DNA from: Proales similis
Lineage: Eukaryota > Rotifera > Eurotatoria > Ploima > Proalidae
Length of the DNA: 64,000 nt
Direction: 5' to 3'
Assembly (NCBI GenBank): GCA_019059635.1
Contig: JAGVRJ010000005.1
Coordinates: forward strand, 62,001 to 126,000
The position numbers were made by a program, and so were the translations under genes. The stretch's first letter is position 1, and the number at the start of each line of letters is the position of its first letter. Of the stretch, positions 41,421 through 51,274 are shown one piece after another. Under the pieces are notes generated by a model. The model was not told where the DNA came from, ran no database searches, and worked only from the letters and a program-made list of their open reading frames with translations.

Positions 41421-42785
41421 ATGTGGACTAAAATTACAAACTGGGCGGATAGAACGACCGTTCATGGATTATCAAGAGTGGCGAGCAACTCAAGTAAACT
41501 TAGGCGCGTTCTGTGGCTTTTCGTATTTTTGTCTAGTCTGAGCTTATTTGGCTGGCTTAGTTACAATGAAGTCAACGCTTTTCTAAAATACGAAGTAACC
41601 AGCCGGATGAGTTTTGTGGCTCATCGCAAAATGAATTTCCCGTCAATTACTTTTTGTTCTTTCCAGCATTTATCTTTCAATCGAAGCAAACATTACGTTG
41701 AAAAAACATTCGACCAACTGAGACAATCGGGGTTTAATGACACTCGATTGATCATGTCGCTTATTGATTACAATTTATTCTCGAGCCAGTTAACAGACGA
41801 ATTCAGAAAATCAGTGGCATTCTCCGCATCTGATTATTTCGTCTCTTGCAGATTTTTGGGGAAAAGTTGCGACTTGAATGAGGATTTTAAAATGTCATTG
41901 CACTATCTAAACGGGGCTTGTTTTACATTTAATTTTGACAAAAACAAGCCAAAAGAAATAGGCACGCTAGATAGCTTAAACGGACTGGAAGTTGAGTTAA
42001 ACCTCAAAAGAGAAAATTTTTCACACCATCCGCCAGGAACAGTATCGAGTGTTTTGTTTTTTCATGATCAAATTTGGCCACCGGCCTTTGATTGGGGGTC
42101 ATCTGTTAGAGTGCCAAGCGGCATTTATTTAACAATCGATCTGAGTCGAGAGAAAATTGAAAAACTGCCACAGCCCTACGGCAACTGTGTGAACGAGGAA
42201 AGCGACCAATCTAATCCTCATCTCCTAAAGACCCTGGAGTTCAACAGTGGAATCTACAACCAGTTCCTATGCCTCGAAATTTGCTTAAATAAGTTTCCTA
42301 TAGAAACATGTGACTGCCATACTTTTCAGCGCGATTTATGGCCAAACGTTGCAAGATGCACAAATTTAATAGATTACTTGTGTGTGATAAATAATTTCCC
42401 TTCGGGCTTCAAGCAAGAACAGCAAGACTATTGCCAATCGGAATGCTTGGTCGAGTGTAAGAAAACCGAGTACAAAATGTTGCTATATCCAGCCAGTGAA
42501 TTTGATTTTCTTCCTTCAGAGAGAGAATCAAGAGGATTGAAGCAGAAAGAAACAACCTCTCTGAGAATATTACAAAAGAGAATGGAAGAGAAAATATTGG
42601 AAGAGACGCCGAAAATAGCCGACGAGGATCTTCTGTCAAACATTGGTGGCATTCTCGGCCTCTGCCTTGGAGCGAGTGTGATCAGTATAATTGAAATGCT
42701 AGAACTATTTATTGACATTTTCATGGGTCTTTGCAGAAGTCCCCCGACATCAAAGGCTCGCGAAAATCATTCACAAAAATACTAA
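41421..42785 (+). CDS. DEG/ENaC (pickpocket/degenerin-type) sodium channel subunit 1
   Basis: A single exon of 454 aa. The cytoplasmic N-terminus carries the HG gating motif (TTVHGLSRV). TM1 (VLWLFVFLSSLSLFGWLSY) is followed by the post-TM1 motif FPSITFCS. The large Cys-rich extracellular domain contains PYGNCV...C-LEIC...C-CHTF...CQSECLVEC. TM2 has GGILGLCLGASVISIIEMLEL (in part), with the G-x-S selectivity filter (GAS). These are trimeric, amiloride-sensitive cation channels gated by acid, peptides, small molecules or force. First of three tandem paralogs; no introns. AATAAA at 42929-42934. Confidence 0.92.
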   Translation: MWTKITNWADRTTVHGLSRVASNSSKLRRVLWLFVFLSSLSLFGWLSYNEVNAFLKYEVTSRMSFVAHRKMNFPSITFCSFQHLSFNRSKHYVEKTFDQLRQSGFNDTRLIMSLIDYNLFSSQLTDEFRKSVAFSASDYFVSCRFLGKSCDLNEDFKMSLHYLNGACFTFNFDKNKPKEIGTLDSLNGLEVELNLKRENFSHHPPGTVSSVLFFHDQIWPPAFDWGSSVRVPSGIYLTIDLSREKIEKLPQPYGNCVNEESDQSNPHLLKTLEFNSGIYNQFLCLEICLNKFPIETCDCHTFQRDLWPNVARCTNLIDYLCVINNFPSGFKQEQQDYCQSECLVECKKTEYKMLLYPASEFDFLPSERESRGLKQKETTSLRILQKRMEEKILEETPKIADEDLLSNIGGILGLCLGASVISIIEMLELFIDIFMGLCRSPPTSKARENHSQKY

Positions 42786-43170
42786 AGATTGAATGCTAAT
42801 ATCTTATGTGGAACGATGCCTGTCATCAGATTTGCTCTGTTTTTCTGACCATGCCCCGAGACAAATTCTGCGTTAAATAATCTTGTTGTCAATGTTGTCT
42901 ATGAACCCTTTTTTTATCTGTTTTGAACAATAAAAATCATTTTTTGCGTTGAGTATCACGTTTAAATGGATCGATAATTTCTGGTAATTTACTTTCTAAA
43001 TTGACATGTTTGGGCATAAATTGGTTATTGAACTAAATGTCATCAGCATGTTGAATCGAGACAAGAATCATTTTTTGACGATCTGACGTGATTTTTCATC
43101 AGATCGTTTTCTAAAAATAAACTGTTCGTCAGTCGAGTTGATTTGGTAGAAGCAAAGCGCAAGAACTGAA
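42786..43170. other. spacer between DEG/ENaC genes 1 and 2
   Basis: 385 bp holding the first gene's poly(A) signal and the presumed promoter of the second. No other feature seen. Confidence 0.4.
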
Positions 43171-44502
43171 ATGCTGAAAGAGAATATTCGGAAATGGGCG
43201 TCGAAAACTACATGGCATGGAGTCTGGCGTTTTATGAACGAAAACGCGAGCAGAAAGCGACGCTTCATCTGGTTCATCCTGGTTGCATTCGGCGTATTTG
43301 GGTTCACAAATTACAGCATCATTCACTTGAGCAATCTCTTCAAATTTGAAATTCTGACAAACATTGAACTGATTTCAAACACCAAAGCAGCGTATCCTGG
43401 GCTCACCTTCTGTTCTAGGCAGTATTTAAGCCCCAGTTGGAAAGAGAATTTTTTTGAAAAATTGAACCAAACAATGGAAAAAAACGGCCTCAGTCAAGCC
43501 GATTACAGTTTAACTTTTGAAACTCTCGTTAACAACCATTTGTTCTCACATGAATATGATGATCAGTATAGAAGAAAAGTTTCATTCTCATTTGAAGACT
43601 ACATTCTCAAGTGTATTTTCAAAACCAAAAGCTGTGGACCGAAAGACTTTAAGCATTTGCTTCATACTGATTATGGCTCGTGTTTCACTTTTAACTATGA
43701 TCCAAACCATCCAGAAATGGCGTCGAGTCTCGACTTCTATACCGGTCTGAATATTCAATTGAATTTGAGATCTGTCTTGGCGTCAAATGAGTACCACAGT
43801 ACTTTACTATTTATACACGAGCCGAGCTGGCCGCCACTCTTAGATGTCAAGTCGATGATCTTTATTCCCAAGTTGCCCTACCTTGCTGCAGTTGTCGACC
43901 GTGAGAGCATTTATCGTCTGGGTAGACCGTATGGAGAATGTGTAGACGCTAATTCGTCTTTTGATTTCATAGCCTACAAGCTAACACGTCAGGCTTTAGC
44001 AGGCAACTACCAACAGTCGATTTGCTGGAGTATTTGCGCAAATGATCATTTAATACATGATTGCAAATGTCACTTGAGCAACTACAATATCTGGCCAGGC
44101 TATTCAAGATGCTGGACACCATACGAAGTCAAATGTTCACTAAAATTTGTTGATTCCTTTTTCGCAACTAGTCAGGCGAATTGTGAAGATAGCTGCCCAA
44201 TAAGGTGTCATGAAGTTAATTATGAAATATCAATGACCTCTACTAATTCGGATGATTTTCCAGAAGAATTTAAAAGCGATAATTTCACCTCGCTGAATGT
44301 GAGACTAAAGCAGATTGACTACAGAGCGTTGAGAGAAACGCCGAAAAGGAACCCGATCAATATATTTTCTATTCTTGGTGGACTCCTTGGTCTATTGCTC
44401 GGTGCAAGTCTTGTTAGCGTCATAGAGATCATTGAACTTCTAATTGACTGCTTGCTGTGTTTATTTTTGGGGCGGAAAGTTTCAAAAACGAGTCCAAATT
44501 AA
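43171..44502 (+). CDS. DEG/ENaC sodium channel subunit 2
   Basis: A single exon of 443 aa, paralogous to its two neighbours. It has the HG motif in TTWHGVWRF, TM1 FIWFILVAFGVFGFTNYS, YPGLTFCSR after TM1, and an extracellular Cys array including RPYGECV, C-WSIC, C-KCHLSN and C-EDSCPIRC. TM2 is ILGGLLGLLLGASLVSVIEI (in part) with the GAS filter. The signature SLDFYTGLNIQLNLR replaces the equivalent NGLEVELNLK of paralog 1. Spacing to the third gene is 242 bp. Ligand and tissue cannot be inferred. Confidence 0.92.
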   Translation: MLKENIRKWASKTTWHGVWRFMNENASRKRRFIWFILVAFGVFGFTNYSIIHLSNLFKFEILTNIELISNTKAAYPGLTFCSRQYLSPSWKENFFEKLNQTMEKNGLSQADYSLTFETLVNNHLFSHEYDDQYRRKVSFSFEDYILKCIFKTKSCGPKDFKHLLHTDYGSCFTFNYDPNHPEMASSLDFYTGLNIQLNLRSVLASNEYHSTLLFIHEPSWPPLLDVKSMIFIPKLPYLAAVVDRESIYRLGRPYGECVDANSSFDFIAYKLTRQALAGNYQQSICWSICANDHLIHDCKCHLSNYNIWPGYSRCWTPYEVKCSLKFVDSFFATSQANCEDSCPIRCHEVNYEISMTSTNSDDFPEEFKSDNFTSLNVRLKQIDYRALRETPKRNPINIFSILGGLLGLLLGASLVSVIEIIELLIDCLLCLFLGRKVSKTSPN

Positions 44503-44732
44503 TTGATCTATTTAACAGCTCGTCGTTGATCTTGGTGTTTGAAGCACACTTTGAACGTTCGCTTTTTAGCAAATGAAAAAGACGCATTGACACGATTCAT
44601 ACATAAACCGAAAATGCCAATTAAAGTTTCAGCAACTCGTTTAGCACACGTAACCTTAGCCTTAGCAATAAATGTGGTTCATCATTTAAATCTTGGTGGC
44701 TTTTGCACTGTTTCTGGTTATTGCTTTTTTTC

Positions 44733-44744
44733 AGCTTAAATTGC
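44733..44744 (+). promoter_or_regulatory. acceptor-like AG before the third DEG/ENaC start
   Basis: A strong pyrimidine tract (ATTGCTTTTTTTCAG) ends at 44734, 10 nt before the ATG at 44745. It could be the 3' end of a 5' UTR intron or a trans-splice site. It also argues against starting further upstream. Confidence 0.45.
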
Positions 44745-46049
44745 ATGATGAAAACGAGTTTGAGGAGCAAAATAAGCGAATGGGCCGAAAACTGCTCGGT
44801 CCACGGCGTGGCAAGAGCCGTGAAAAGACAAAACCGATGGGAGCGACGATCTTGGGCTTTACTGGTCATGCTGAGCTTGGCTTGCTTCATTGCCTTTTCT
44901 TTGATGGAGTTTAATCGATATAAAAAATATAGTGTTGCTTCGAACCTGCGAATAATAAGCGAGACTGTGTCGGAATTTCCGAGCGTAGCTTTTTGCTTTA
45001 GGAATCTTCTCAGCAATTCAAATCGGAAAATATTTAAAGAACTTGTGAAGCATCATTTAAGAGCGGACATGACTGAGTTCGATCAAGATCAGCTTATCTT
45101 CAATGCAATGATTCGATATTTGAGCAATTCAAGTTTCAATCAGACCTATCGCCAGTCAATTGTGCCAGCGTTTTACCAAATTTTCACACGATGCATGTTC
45201 GCCGCGGAAGTTTGCAAAGAAACAGAAATTAGGATTTTAATGAACGAAGGGTTTGGAATATGCTACAACTTCAATTCGAATACTTCGGCGCCAAAGTACT
45301 CTTCCTGGAACGACCACATGGAAGGACTTCGAATTTCAATCGATTTAGGCAAGTTTAAAAGCGCTCATGGCTTTATTATGGTGCAAGAGATTGGTGCACT
45401 TCCGATTCATACAGAGGCAAGGGCTTTGGGCAAAGGCCTTAATCTAGACTTGGCAGTAAAGAGAGAGGTGGTCAATTTACTCGGATATCCATACTCTGAA
45501 TGTGCGAGCTCTTCGAGTCCTTTAAAAAAGCACATATTCGAGAGGTCGATTGAATTAGGAAATGGAAAGTACATTCAAATGAACTGCTTAGACGCCTGCT
45601 TTCATGAGTTATTACTCAACCGGTGTGGCTGCTACCAGAAAGTGTATTTGATAAACTCAACCAACTACCCCCTGTGTGACTGGAATACTCACAGCGAATG
45701 TATTAAAGATGCTAGCACCACTTTCAAGTCTGAATGCCAAAGTGAATGCCCGCGCCAATGTCAAAAATTGAAATTCGATTTACGCAGGAATGTTTTGGAT
45801 GTGATCGGTCATCATCCGCAGCGAGCAGACATGATTGAGTTGAACATCTATCTGGAGGAAATGGAATATAGGCTACTTGAGGAAGTTCCACTGATGAGCT
45901 CGATCGACTTGTTGTCTTCGCTCGGAGGGCTTCTTGGCCTCTTACTGGGTGCAAGCATCTTAAGCGTGCTCGAGCTGCTCGAACTTATCCTAACAACTTC
46001 TTTCTCTTTGCTATTTTCTTTTTCCGATTCTAAATTGCCGCCTAAATAA
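44745..46049 (+). CDS. DEG/ENaC sodium channel subunit 3
   Basis: A single exon of 434 aa, starting at the first ATG after an acceptor-like AG. The frame is open further upstream but has no ATG. The N-terminal CSVHGVARAV carries the HG motif. TM1 is WALLVMLSLACFIAFSLM, with FPSVAFCFR after it. The Cys-rich ectodomain includes YPYSECAS, C-LDAC, RCGCYQK and C-QSECPRQC. TM2 is SLGGLLGLLLGASILSVLEL with GAS. It is the most divergent member of the trio. Confidence 0.91.
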   Translation: MMKTSLRSKISEWAENCSVHGVARAVKRQNRWERRSWALLVMLSLACFIAFSLMEFNRYKKYSVASNLRIISETVSEFPSVAFCFRNLLSNSNRKIFKELVKHHLRADMTEFDQDQLIFNAMIRYLSNSSFNQTYRQSIVPAFYQIFTRCMFAAEVCKETEIRILMNEGFGICYNFNSNTSAPKYSSWNDHMEGLRISIDLGKFKSAHGFIMVQEIGALPIHTEARALGKGLNLDLAVKREVVNLLGYPYSECASSSSPLKKHIFERSIELGNGKYIQMNCLDACFHELLLNRCGCYQKVYLINSTNYPLCDWNTHSECIKDASTTFKSECQSECPRQCQKLKFDLRRNVLDVIGHHPQRADMIELNIYLEEMEYRLLEEVPLMSSIDLLSSLGGLLGLLLGASILSVLELLELILTTSFSLLFSFSDSKLPPK

Positions 46050-46152
46050 ATCTACTATTTTGATAAGAGCCAAATCTTTAAATCGAACGCCAAGCCAAAG
46101 CGAACGACTTTAGTCTCCTAAATCCAACGCAATCAGATTTTGATGGAAAAGC

Positions 46153-46171
46153 TTCTCTCTCTCTCTCTCTT
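46153..46171 (+). repeat. (CT)n microsatellite
   Basis: An uninterrupted CT run of about nine units. Confidence 0.9.
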
Positions 46172-48325
46172 TATTACTTTGTCTGTTCGACGCGAGAGTG
46201 GAAATAGACAGTGTGAGGGAAATTTTATCGGCTTTCTTTGTTCGCTGCTTGTTATTTCTATTCATTTTCTCCAATCATTCGTTTGACGAGTGTGAAACAC
46301 AATACTCGCGGCGCAAATTGAATTAGACCGCGCTTATTTGGGCCGCGTCAAGGCGTGCGAAAAGGAATTGATCGAGTCGGTTGGATTAAGATTTGGTGCG
46401 GCAAAGTTGGTTGACTGACTGACTGAGTGACTGGCCTCGATGAAACGATCATTCGCTAGCGAGACTTTAGAGACCTCGGTCGGCAATCGCGATAACAACA
46501 AATCCCAATCTCGTGTTAGTCTAATATGAATATACAGTTGATTTGTTGCTCATTTTGCTTTAAACACGATTTGTAATGGACACCTTCATGATTCGGGAGC
46601 GGCGTCGAACATGTCAAACAGTTTACTTGTGTTTTACGCGTCCGATGCTCGGTGAGAGTGCATGTGTGCACATGTGACACGAATAAATCACACACTAGTC
46701 GGCCGGCGGGAGTAGCCTGTGGAAGAATGCGAAGCCAATTCTGTGTATGCGTGTGTGTTTGGTACGCGAGGCGCAGGCGAATCAAATTTAAAGCGCATGT
46801 GAAACTCAACTCGCTTGGCTTATTTACCTTTGTAATTCGTGATATCGAGATGTGAACTGATCGCCTTTAATTTGTCAGGGGCAGCCTTTCACTGAACGCC
46901 TCCATCGACCTCATCCGATTTGGGTGATACGGTTAATAAATAAAAAGAAAAAAAGGGACAGTGAAAGAGGGAGAGCTGCACAAGAGGAGTAGGAGGGGGT
47001 GCGGAGAGGCGAAGGGAAAAGTTTAATTAAAACAAAGCTCATCCCGGTGAGCATCGTTTTGAGCGGCGTTATTCTCAAACAACAAAACAACACATGAATG
47101 ATCGAAATTCAAGTACTTTGCACTCTAGTTCGAATATTGTGCGCTCTCGTTCATTAGTGCGTGTAGGTTAATTCACTCGTGGCCGACTGAATGGATTATG
47201 GATGTGCGGAAACAAAGCCGATCATCAACTCGAAATGAAGTGGTGCGTTAACCCATCTACCTTCACCTACTCATTTGCATGCAGAACAAAAGTCGATCAC
47301 GTATTGGCAATAGCAGTCACTTCCAGGAGCAGTGACAGAACAATAGCCACCGGGTGGACCGTGTCACGTTGGCCTCGTCCTCTTCATCCTCTTCTTCTTC
47401 TTGTTAATTTCTTCCCGTTCTTCAGACTATTCTTCATAGTATTCTTCAGACTCGCAATCTTCCTCCTTTCCTCTTCTACTTGGCATTCGCGTTTCATTGA
47501 GCGACCAGGTTGTTTCCTCAGCCTTGCAAGTAAACTCTCAGGACAAGTTGCCTCTTGAGAGAGCGTTTGAACTCGCCTTCTCTCTCTCTTCAATCATTCT
47601 GAATTTAATCGTTTTGCGCATCGCAATTATTTTCAAATAGTCGCCTCAGGGCATAGTTGTGCGGCTATTTGTCAGATCGAGTTAAATCGATTCCGATCGA
47701 ATCGCGTTTTATTTTTGTCGATTGTTCGTTCGAATCGAGCACATCGACCGGCCGATTACATTTGCTGACCTGAAGTACAGCAATTAGCCGTGCGCTAAAT
47801 GGTTTCCGTTATATTGATGCAGTTCGATTTTCTAGTTATGCTCGGCGGTAGTGGTGGTAGCGGCGTCGGCGGCGACGTCGCTAGTCAGCCGAAATGATGG
47901 CAGCGCTAAGCCGCGCCAGCAGTAATCGCCGCCAATGCCCGTAATGTATGTCTGGCGCACGTTCCCAGATGGCCGTCGGTTCCGAATTGTTCGCCGTCGT
48001 GTTCCATTATTTCAATTTTTATTTTGTTCTCAATCCGGAGCGTCTAATTGCAAATCGATGTCTACATATCGGCCCATTGAATGTGACTTAAGTAGGCTAG
48101 ACATCAGCCCTCATTTAATTTGTTTTAGATGGATTTGAATGTTGGTTAATTAAAAATAGAGCGACTCACCGTGCCGCCTGACTGTCGAGCTGAACTGGAC
48201 CACGGCACGTCAGTCGAGCAAAATACTCAAGTCAAATATCGCAACTGGGCCGCACAGCCTGATTTCGGCCCCCGTCATGACACGTTCTTTAACCTGCTAC
48301 TTGTTCAATCTGCTCTCAACCATTT

Positions 48326-48344
48326 ACTCTCTCTCTCTCTCTCT
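48326..48344 (+). repeat. (CT)n microsatellite
   Basis: An uninterrupted CT run, followed by further T/C-rich sequence to about 48372. Confidence 0.9.
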
Positions 48345-49775
48345 TTCAATCTTTCCTTTCTCTCTTTTTCTATTTTGCTCTTCGTCCCTCTCACCCGCCC
48401 ATCGTCGCTTTACTCTTTATTCTGGTGGCGTTCATTAGTCATCACACCGCATGGGGTCGTATGAAACGCCTTATTGTTCGCCTCGTAGTGATTTGTTTCG
48501 CATTGTCTCGCCCTCGAAGGTGTGTGTTGGCGAGCTTTGTTGTATATTTAGTTTGCCGAGAGATGCCCACTCCTCGACGAGAGTAAAAGGTGAGAAACAA
48601 AAAGAATGGGTGAGTCCGTGCGCGAGAGAGAGAAACAGACAGGGCGGGTGTGTATGCACGTCTAAAGTCTATTGGGCCAATTAAGGGCGTGTAACGGTTG
48701 CTGGTTTCCTTTACAACCTGATCTAATCCGAATCTGAACTCAGGAGACTTTTTTGTTTTTGGCAACGAATTTAAGCTAATGGATTCGCTTGAGCAGGCAG
48801 CCATAGCTTCCCAGGCGCCGCACAGACAATAGCGGACCGGAGCAGACCGGTCGAGTGCGTGTTATAGAGCCCATCGAGCATTGAATACACGCTAGCTCTT
48901 GCGAATTAAATCCAATTAATGGACATGTTCGCGCGAATTAGAATAACAGGCGGCCGGCAAATGGATACGATCTGGGTTAGAAAAATAGGATGTGGCGCCT
49001 GTACAATGAGGAAATGAAAACACGCGTGTTATTCCAAGAGATGAGAGACAGAGAGCGTAAAAAGGTCTGCGCTCGATCGATTTAATCGCCTGGTGTTGAT
49101 TTCATGGCGTCAACATTAACAGACCGTCCGATCAAGAGCTCGAAATTGACGCTAGACTTAAACGCACCCGTATGGATTCGCAATCACGACCAAATCAAGA
49201 TTATGGTGTTGCCATCATCATTTCTACTTCTTCATCATATGTTGTTGTTGCTGCAGCAGCATCGGCAGCCACTCTTCAGAGTGTTGCTATTTTTAACCGT
49301 GGCCCGTCGTATGTAGATGATGATGATCATCATCACCACCGGCCCGATGGTGATCGCAGATTTCGCCGCACGCGATTGCAGTGCATCGCTCGATTAATTT
49401 TTCTTAGATGCAAAGCCCGTCAAGATTGAGAAGCCAGAACAAGCTGTCGGTGCAAATGCTTCAAAATGACCCAACTGGTGAGAGCCGAGCGAGGAGCACA
49501 GAGCGAGGGAGAGAGAGCAAGAAAGTGAGGCACAGTAAACGATAGAAAAGCGCGAGCCAAGTTTGTATATGTCGCAGCGAGTGAGAAAAAAAATAGCGAG
49601 AGAGCGACTGAATTGACTCAGCTGGGTCGGCTTCGTCTCTTAATGAATGCCGGCCAGCGTCCGACAAGGGGTCCGTCACCTATTTATTCAATATTGCTAT
49701 CGTTTACTTTAGTCGAGAACCATTTCAAATATTTGAGCGTAAATCGATGCCGCTTGTTTAAGCGAGAGATTGAAC

Positions 49776-49825
49776 TAGAGAGAGTGTGTGTGTGAGAGAG
49801 AGAGAGAAAGGGAGAGCGAGAGAGC
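49776..49825 (+). repeat. compound (GT)n/(GA)n microsatellite
   Basis: GAGAG, then GTGTGTGTGT, then a GA run with minor interruptions. Confidence 0.85.
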
Positions 49826-51218
49826 GCAGAAGAAGAGGAGGAGACGCAGAGCCCGTGAAGGTAAACACGAGACGGTGAATGAAAAAGATAATTCGTCGCA
49901 CATTTTTGGTCAAGTTCTCACTTTTCGATTTTAAGCTGACCAACTTAATTCGCTGTCCATTGTTTTCCCTAATTTCGCCCCTCTCTCTCTTCCTTCCTTG
50001 CATTCTCCGTTTGGCTTATTTTTTCGACGCATTTTCCGTTTCTAGTCAGCTTGGAGCGACACATTTTATGCGCTGGACACGACCGTTGTATCGTTAAAAG
50101 GATCTCTCGTATTTCTCATTAGACCGAATTAAGAGTCGCCTTGCTATTGCTTGAGAATGCGAGCGACTAGAGGCTGCTGGATGCTCACCTGTCGGCGGGC
50201 AGCGAGCGTTTAATTGCTAAATCAAACACATGTTGCCTGTCCGTTCGTTTGGCATTTATGTCAAGCGACTGAGTGGCTCGGGCAACTCGCTTAACGAACC
50301 ATGTCAAGCGGCGGCAGGACACGCGATCGGTTTCATGCGCCGTCTGTGCGCAGTGTTGTTTGTATGTATGAGAGGAGGACGAGTTTGCAAGGTTTCCGTT
50401 AATGAAATTCAATTAATAATTCATGCCAAACTTGCCGACGAGCGCCACGCTTCACCTGACCAATCAAGGGCGCTGCGCGACAGGCTGACCGCTTGACAGC
50501 AATTGCATTTTGCGTTCATGCGAACAGAAATTGCTGCTTGCTAGATTTGTCAGCCCGCTTTCGACACAAGGCCGAAAAGCAGGAAGCGATAGCTTGTACT
50601 CGTCCGTCTGTCAGTCCGTTTCGATTTAACTTGTTTTGCCTGATTGAAGAGAAGAAATAGCTCTTTTATTCTGCATGTGCGCCCTTTATTCGGGCTTGTT
50701 GACCGACTCTGACTTTGCTTTCTCTCTCTTCTCTCTCTCTACGAAAACTATTGCTGTTGCTTCTATTGTTCTCGTGTCTTATTTACTTAAGAGAAATGTG
50801 CGCTGGTTTGTTTGCTCGCACGATTAAGTTGCTATGATCCAGCAGTCACAGCAACACGACGATGGCGGTAGCTGGCGGCGGCCAGTGGGCCGGCCATGGT
50901 CAACCACCAGCCGGGGTCAGATCAAACGCGCGTTCATTTCCTTGCTTCCTTCCCGCTCGAAATCTGCAATTAACAATCGAGATTTTTTCTCCTACATTTC
51001 GCCTTTGTAAGAGCGCACACGCAGGCTCTCCGATCAACACATTCGATGTTTATTAAAGGAAATGGAGCGAAATTGTTCATTGGTCGGTGGTCGCATTGCC
51101 CATTTCGACGCCTTCTAATTCCGCTCGGCTCGCGATTATTAGATTGAGCGCGGCCGACGGCCTTCTCATTACGGCCGCTCGACGATGAGCATGCATCGAT
51201 TTTTATTGATTTCAATTA

Positions 51219-51231
51219 ATTTGACATTTAG
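51219..51231 (+). promoter_or_regulatory. probable 3' splice site in the 5' UTR of the LRR gene
   Basis: AATTTGACATTTAG followed by ACGACTAGG. If used, the upstream in-frame ATG at 51185 is intronic. The ATG at 51275, which opens directly into a signal peptide, is then the start. Confidence 0.5.
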
Positions 51232-51274
51232 ACGACTAGGCGTTCGAGCTTCTTGGCTGCCCACACTTGAGAAT

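Larger units (their letters stand above)
46050..51274. other. 5.2-kb gene-poor region upstream of the large LRR gene
   Basis: No convincing coding exon. It carries several purine/pyrimidine microsatellites (46153-46171, 48326-48344, 49776-49825) and low-complexity CTT/CTC stretches near 47375-47480. A GGT/GGC-rich patch lies near 47848-47885. The TTTGACATTTAG acceptor-like site ending at 51231 suggests that 5' UTR exons of the LRR gene lie within this region. Long open frames seen here are short, overlapping and compositionally biased. Confidence 0.45.

Noticed and set aside
47935-48804. Cluster of short open frames in the 48-kb region
   Set aside because: Biased composition from CT/GA repeats, overlapping on both strands, none with domain likeness.
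49318-49335. 18-bp perfect palindrome of GAT/ATC repeats
   Set aside because: Arises from a trinucleotide repeat turning on itself; no evidence of a regulatory or origin function.
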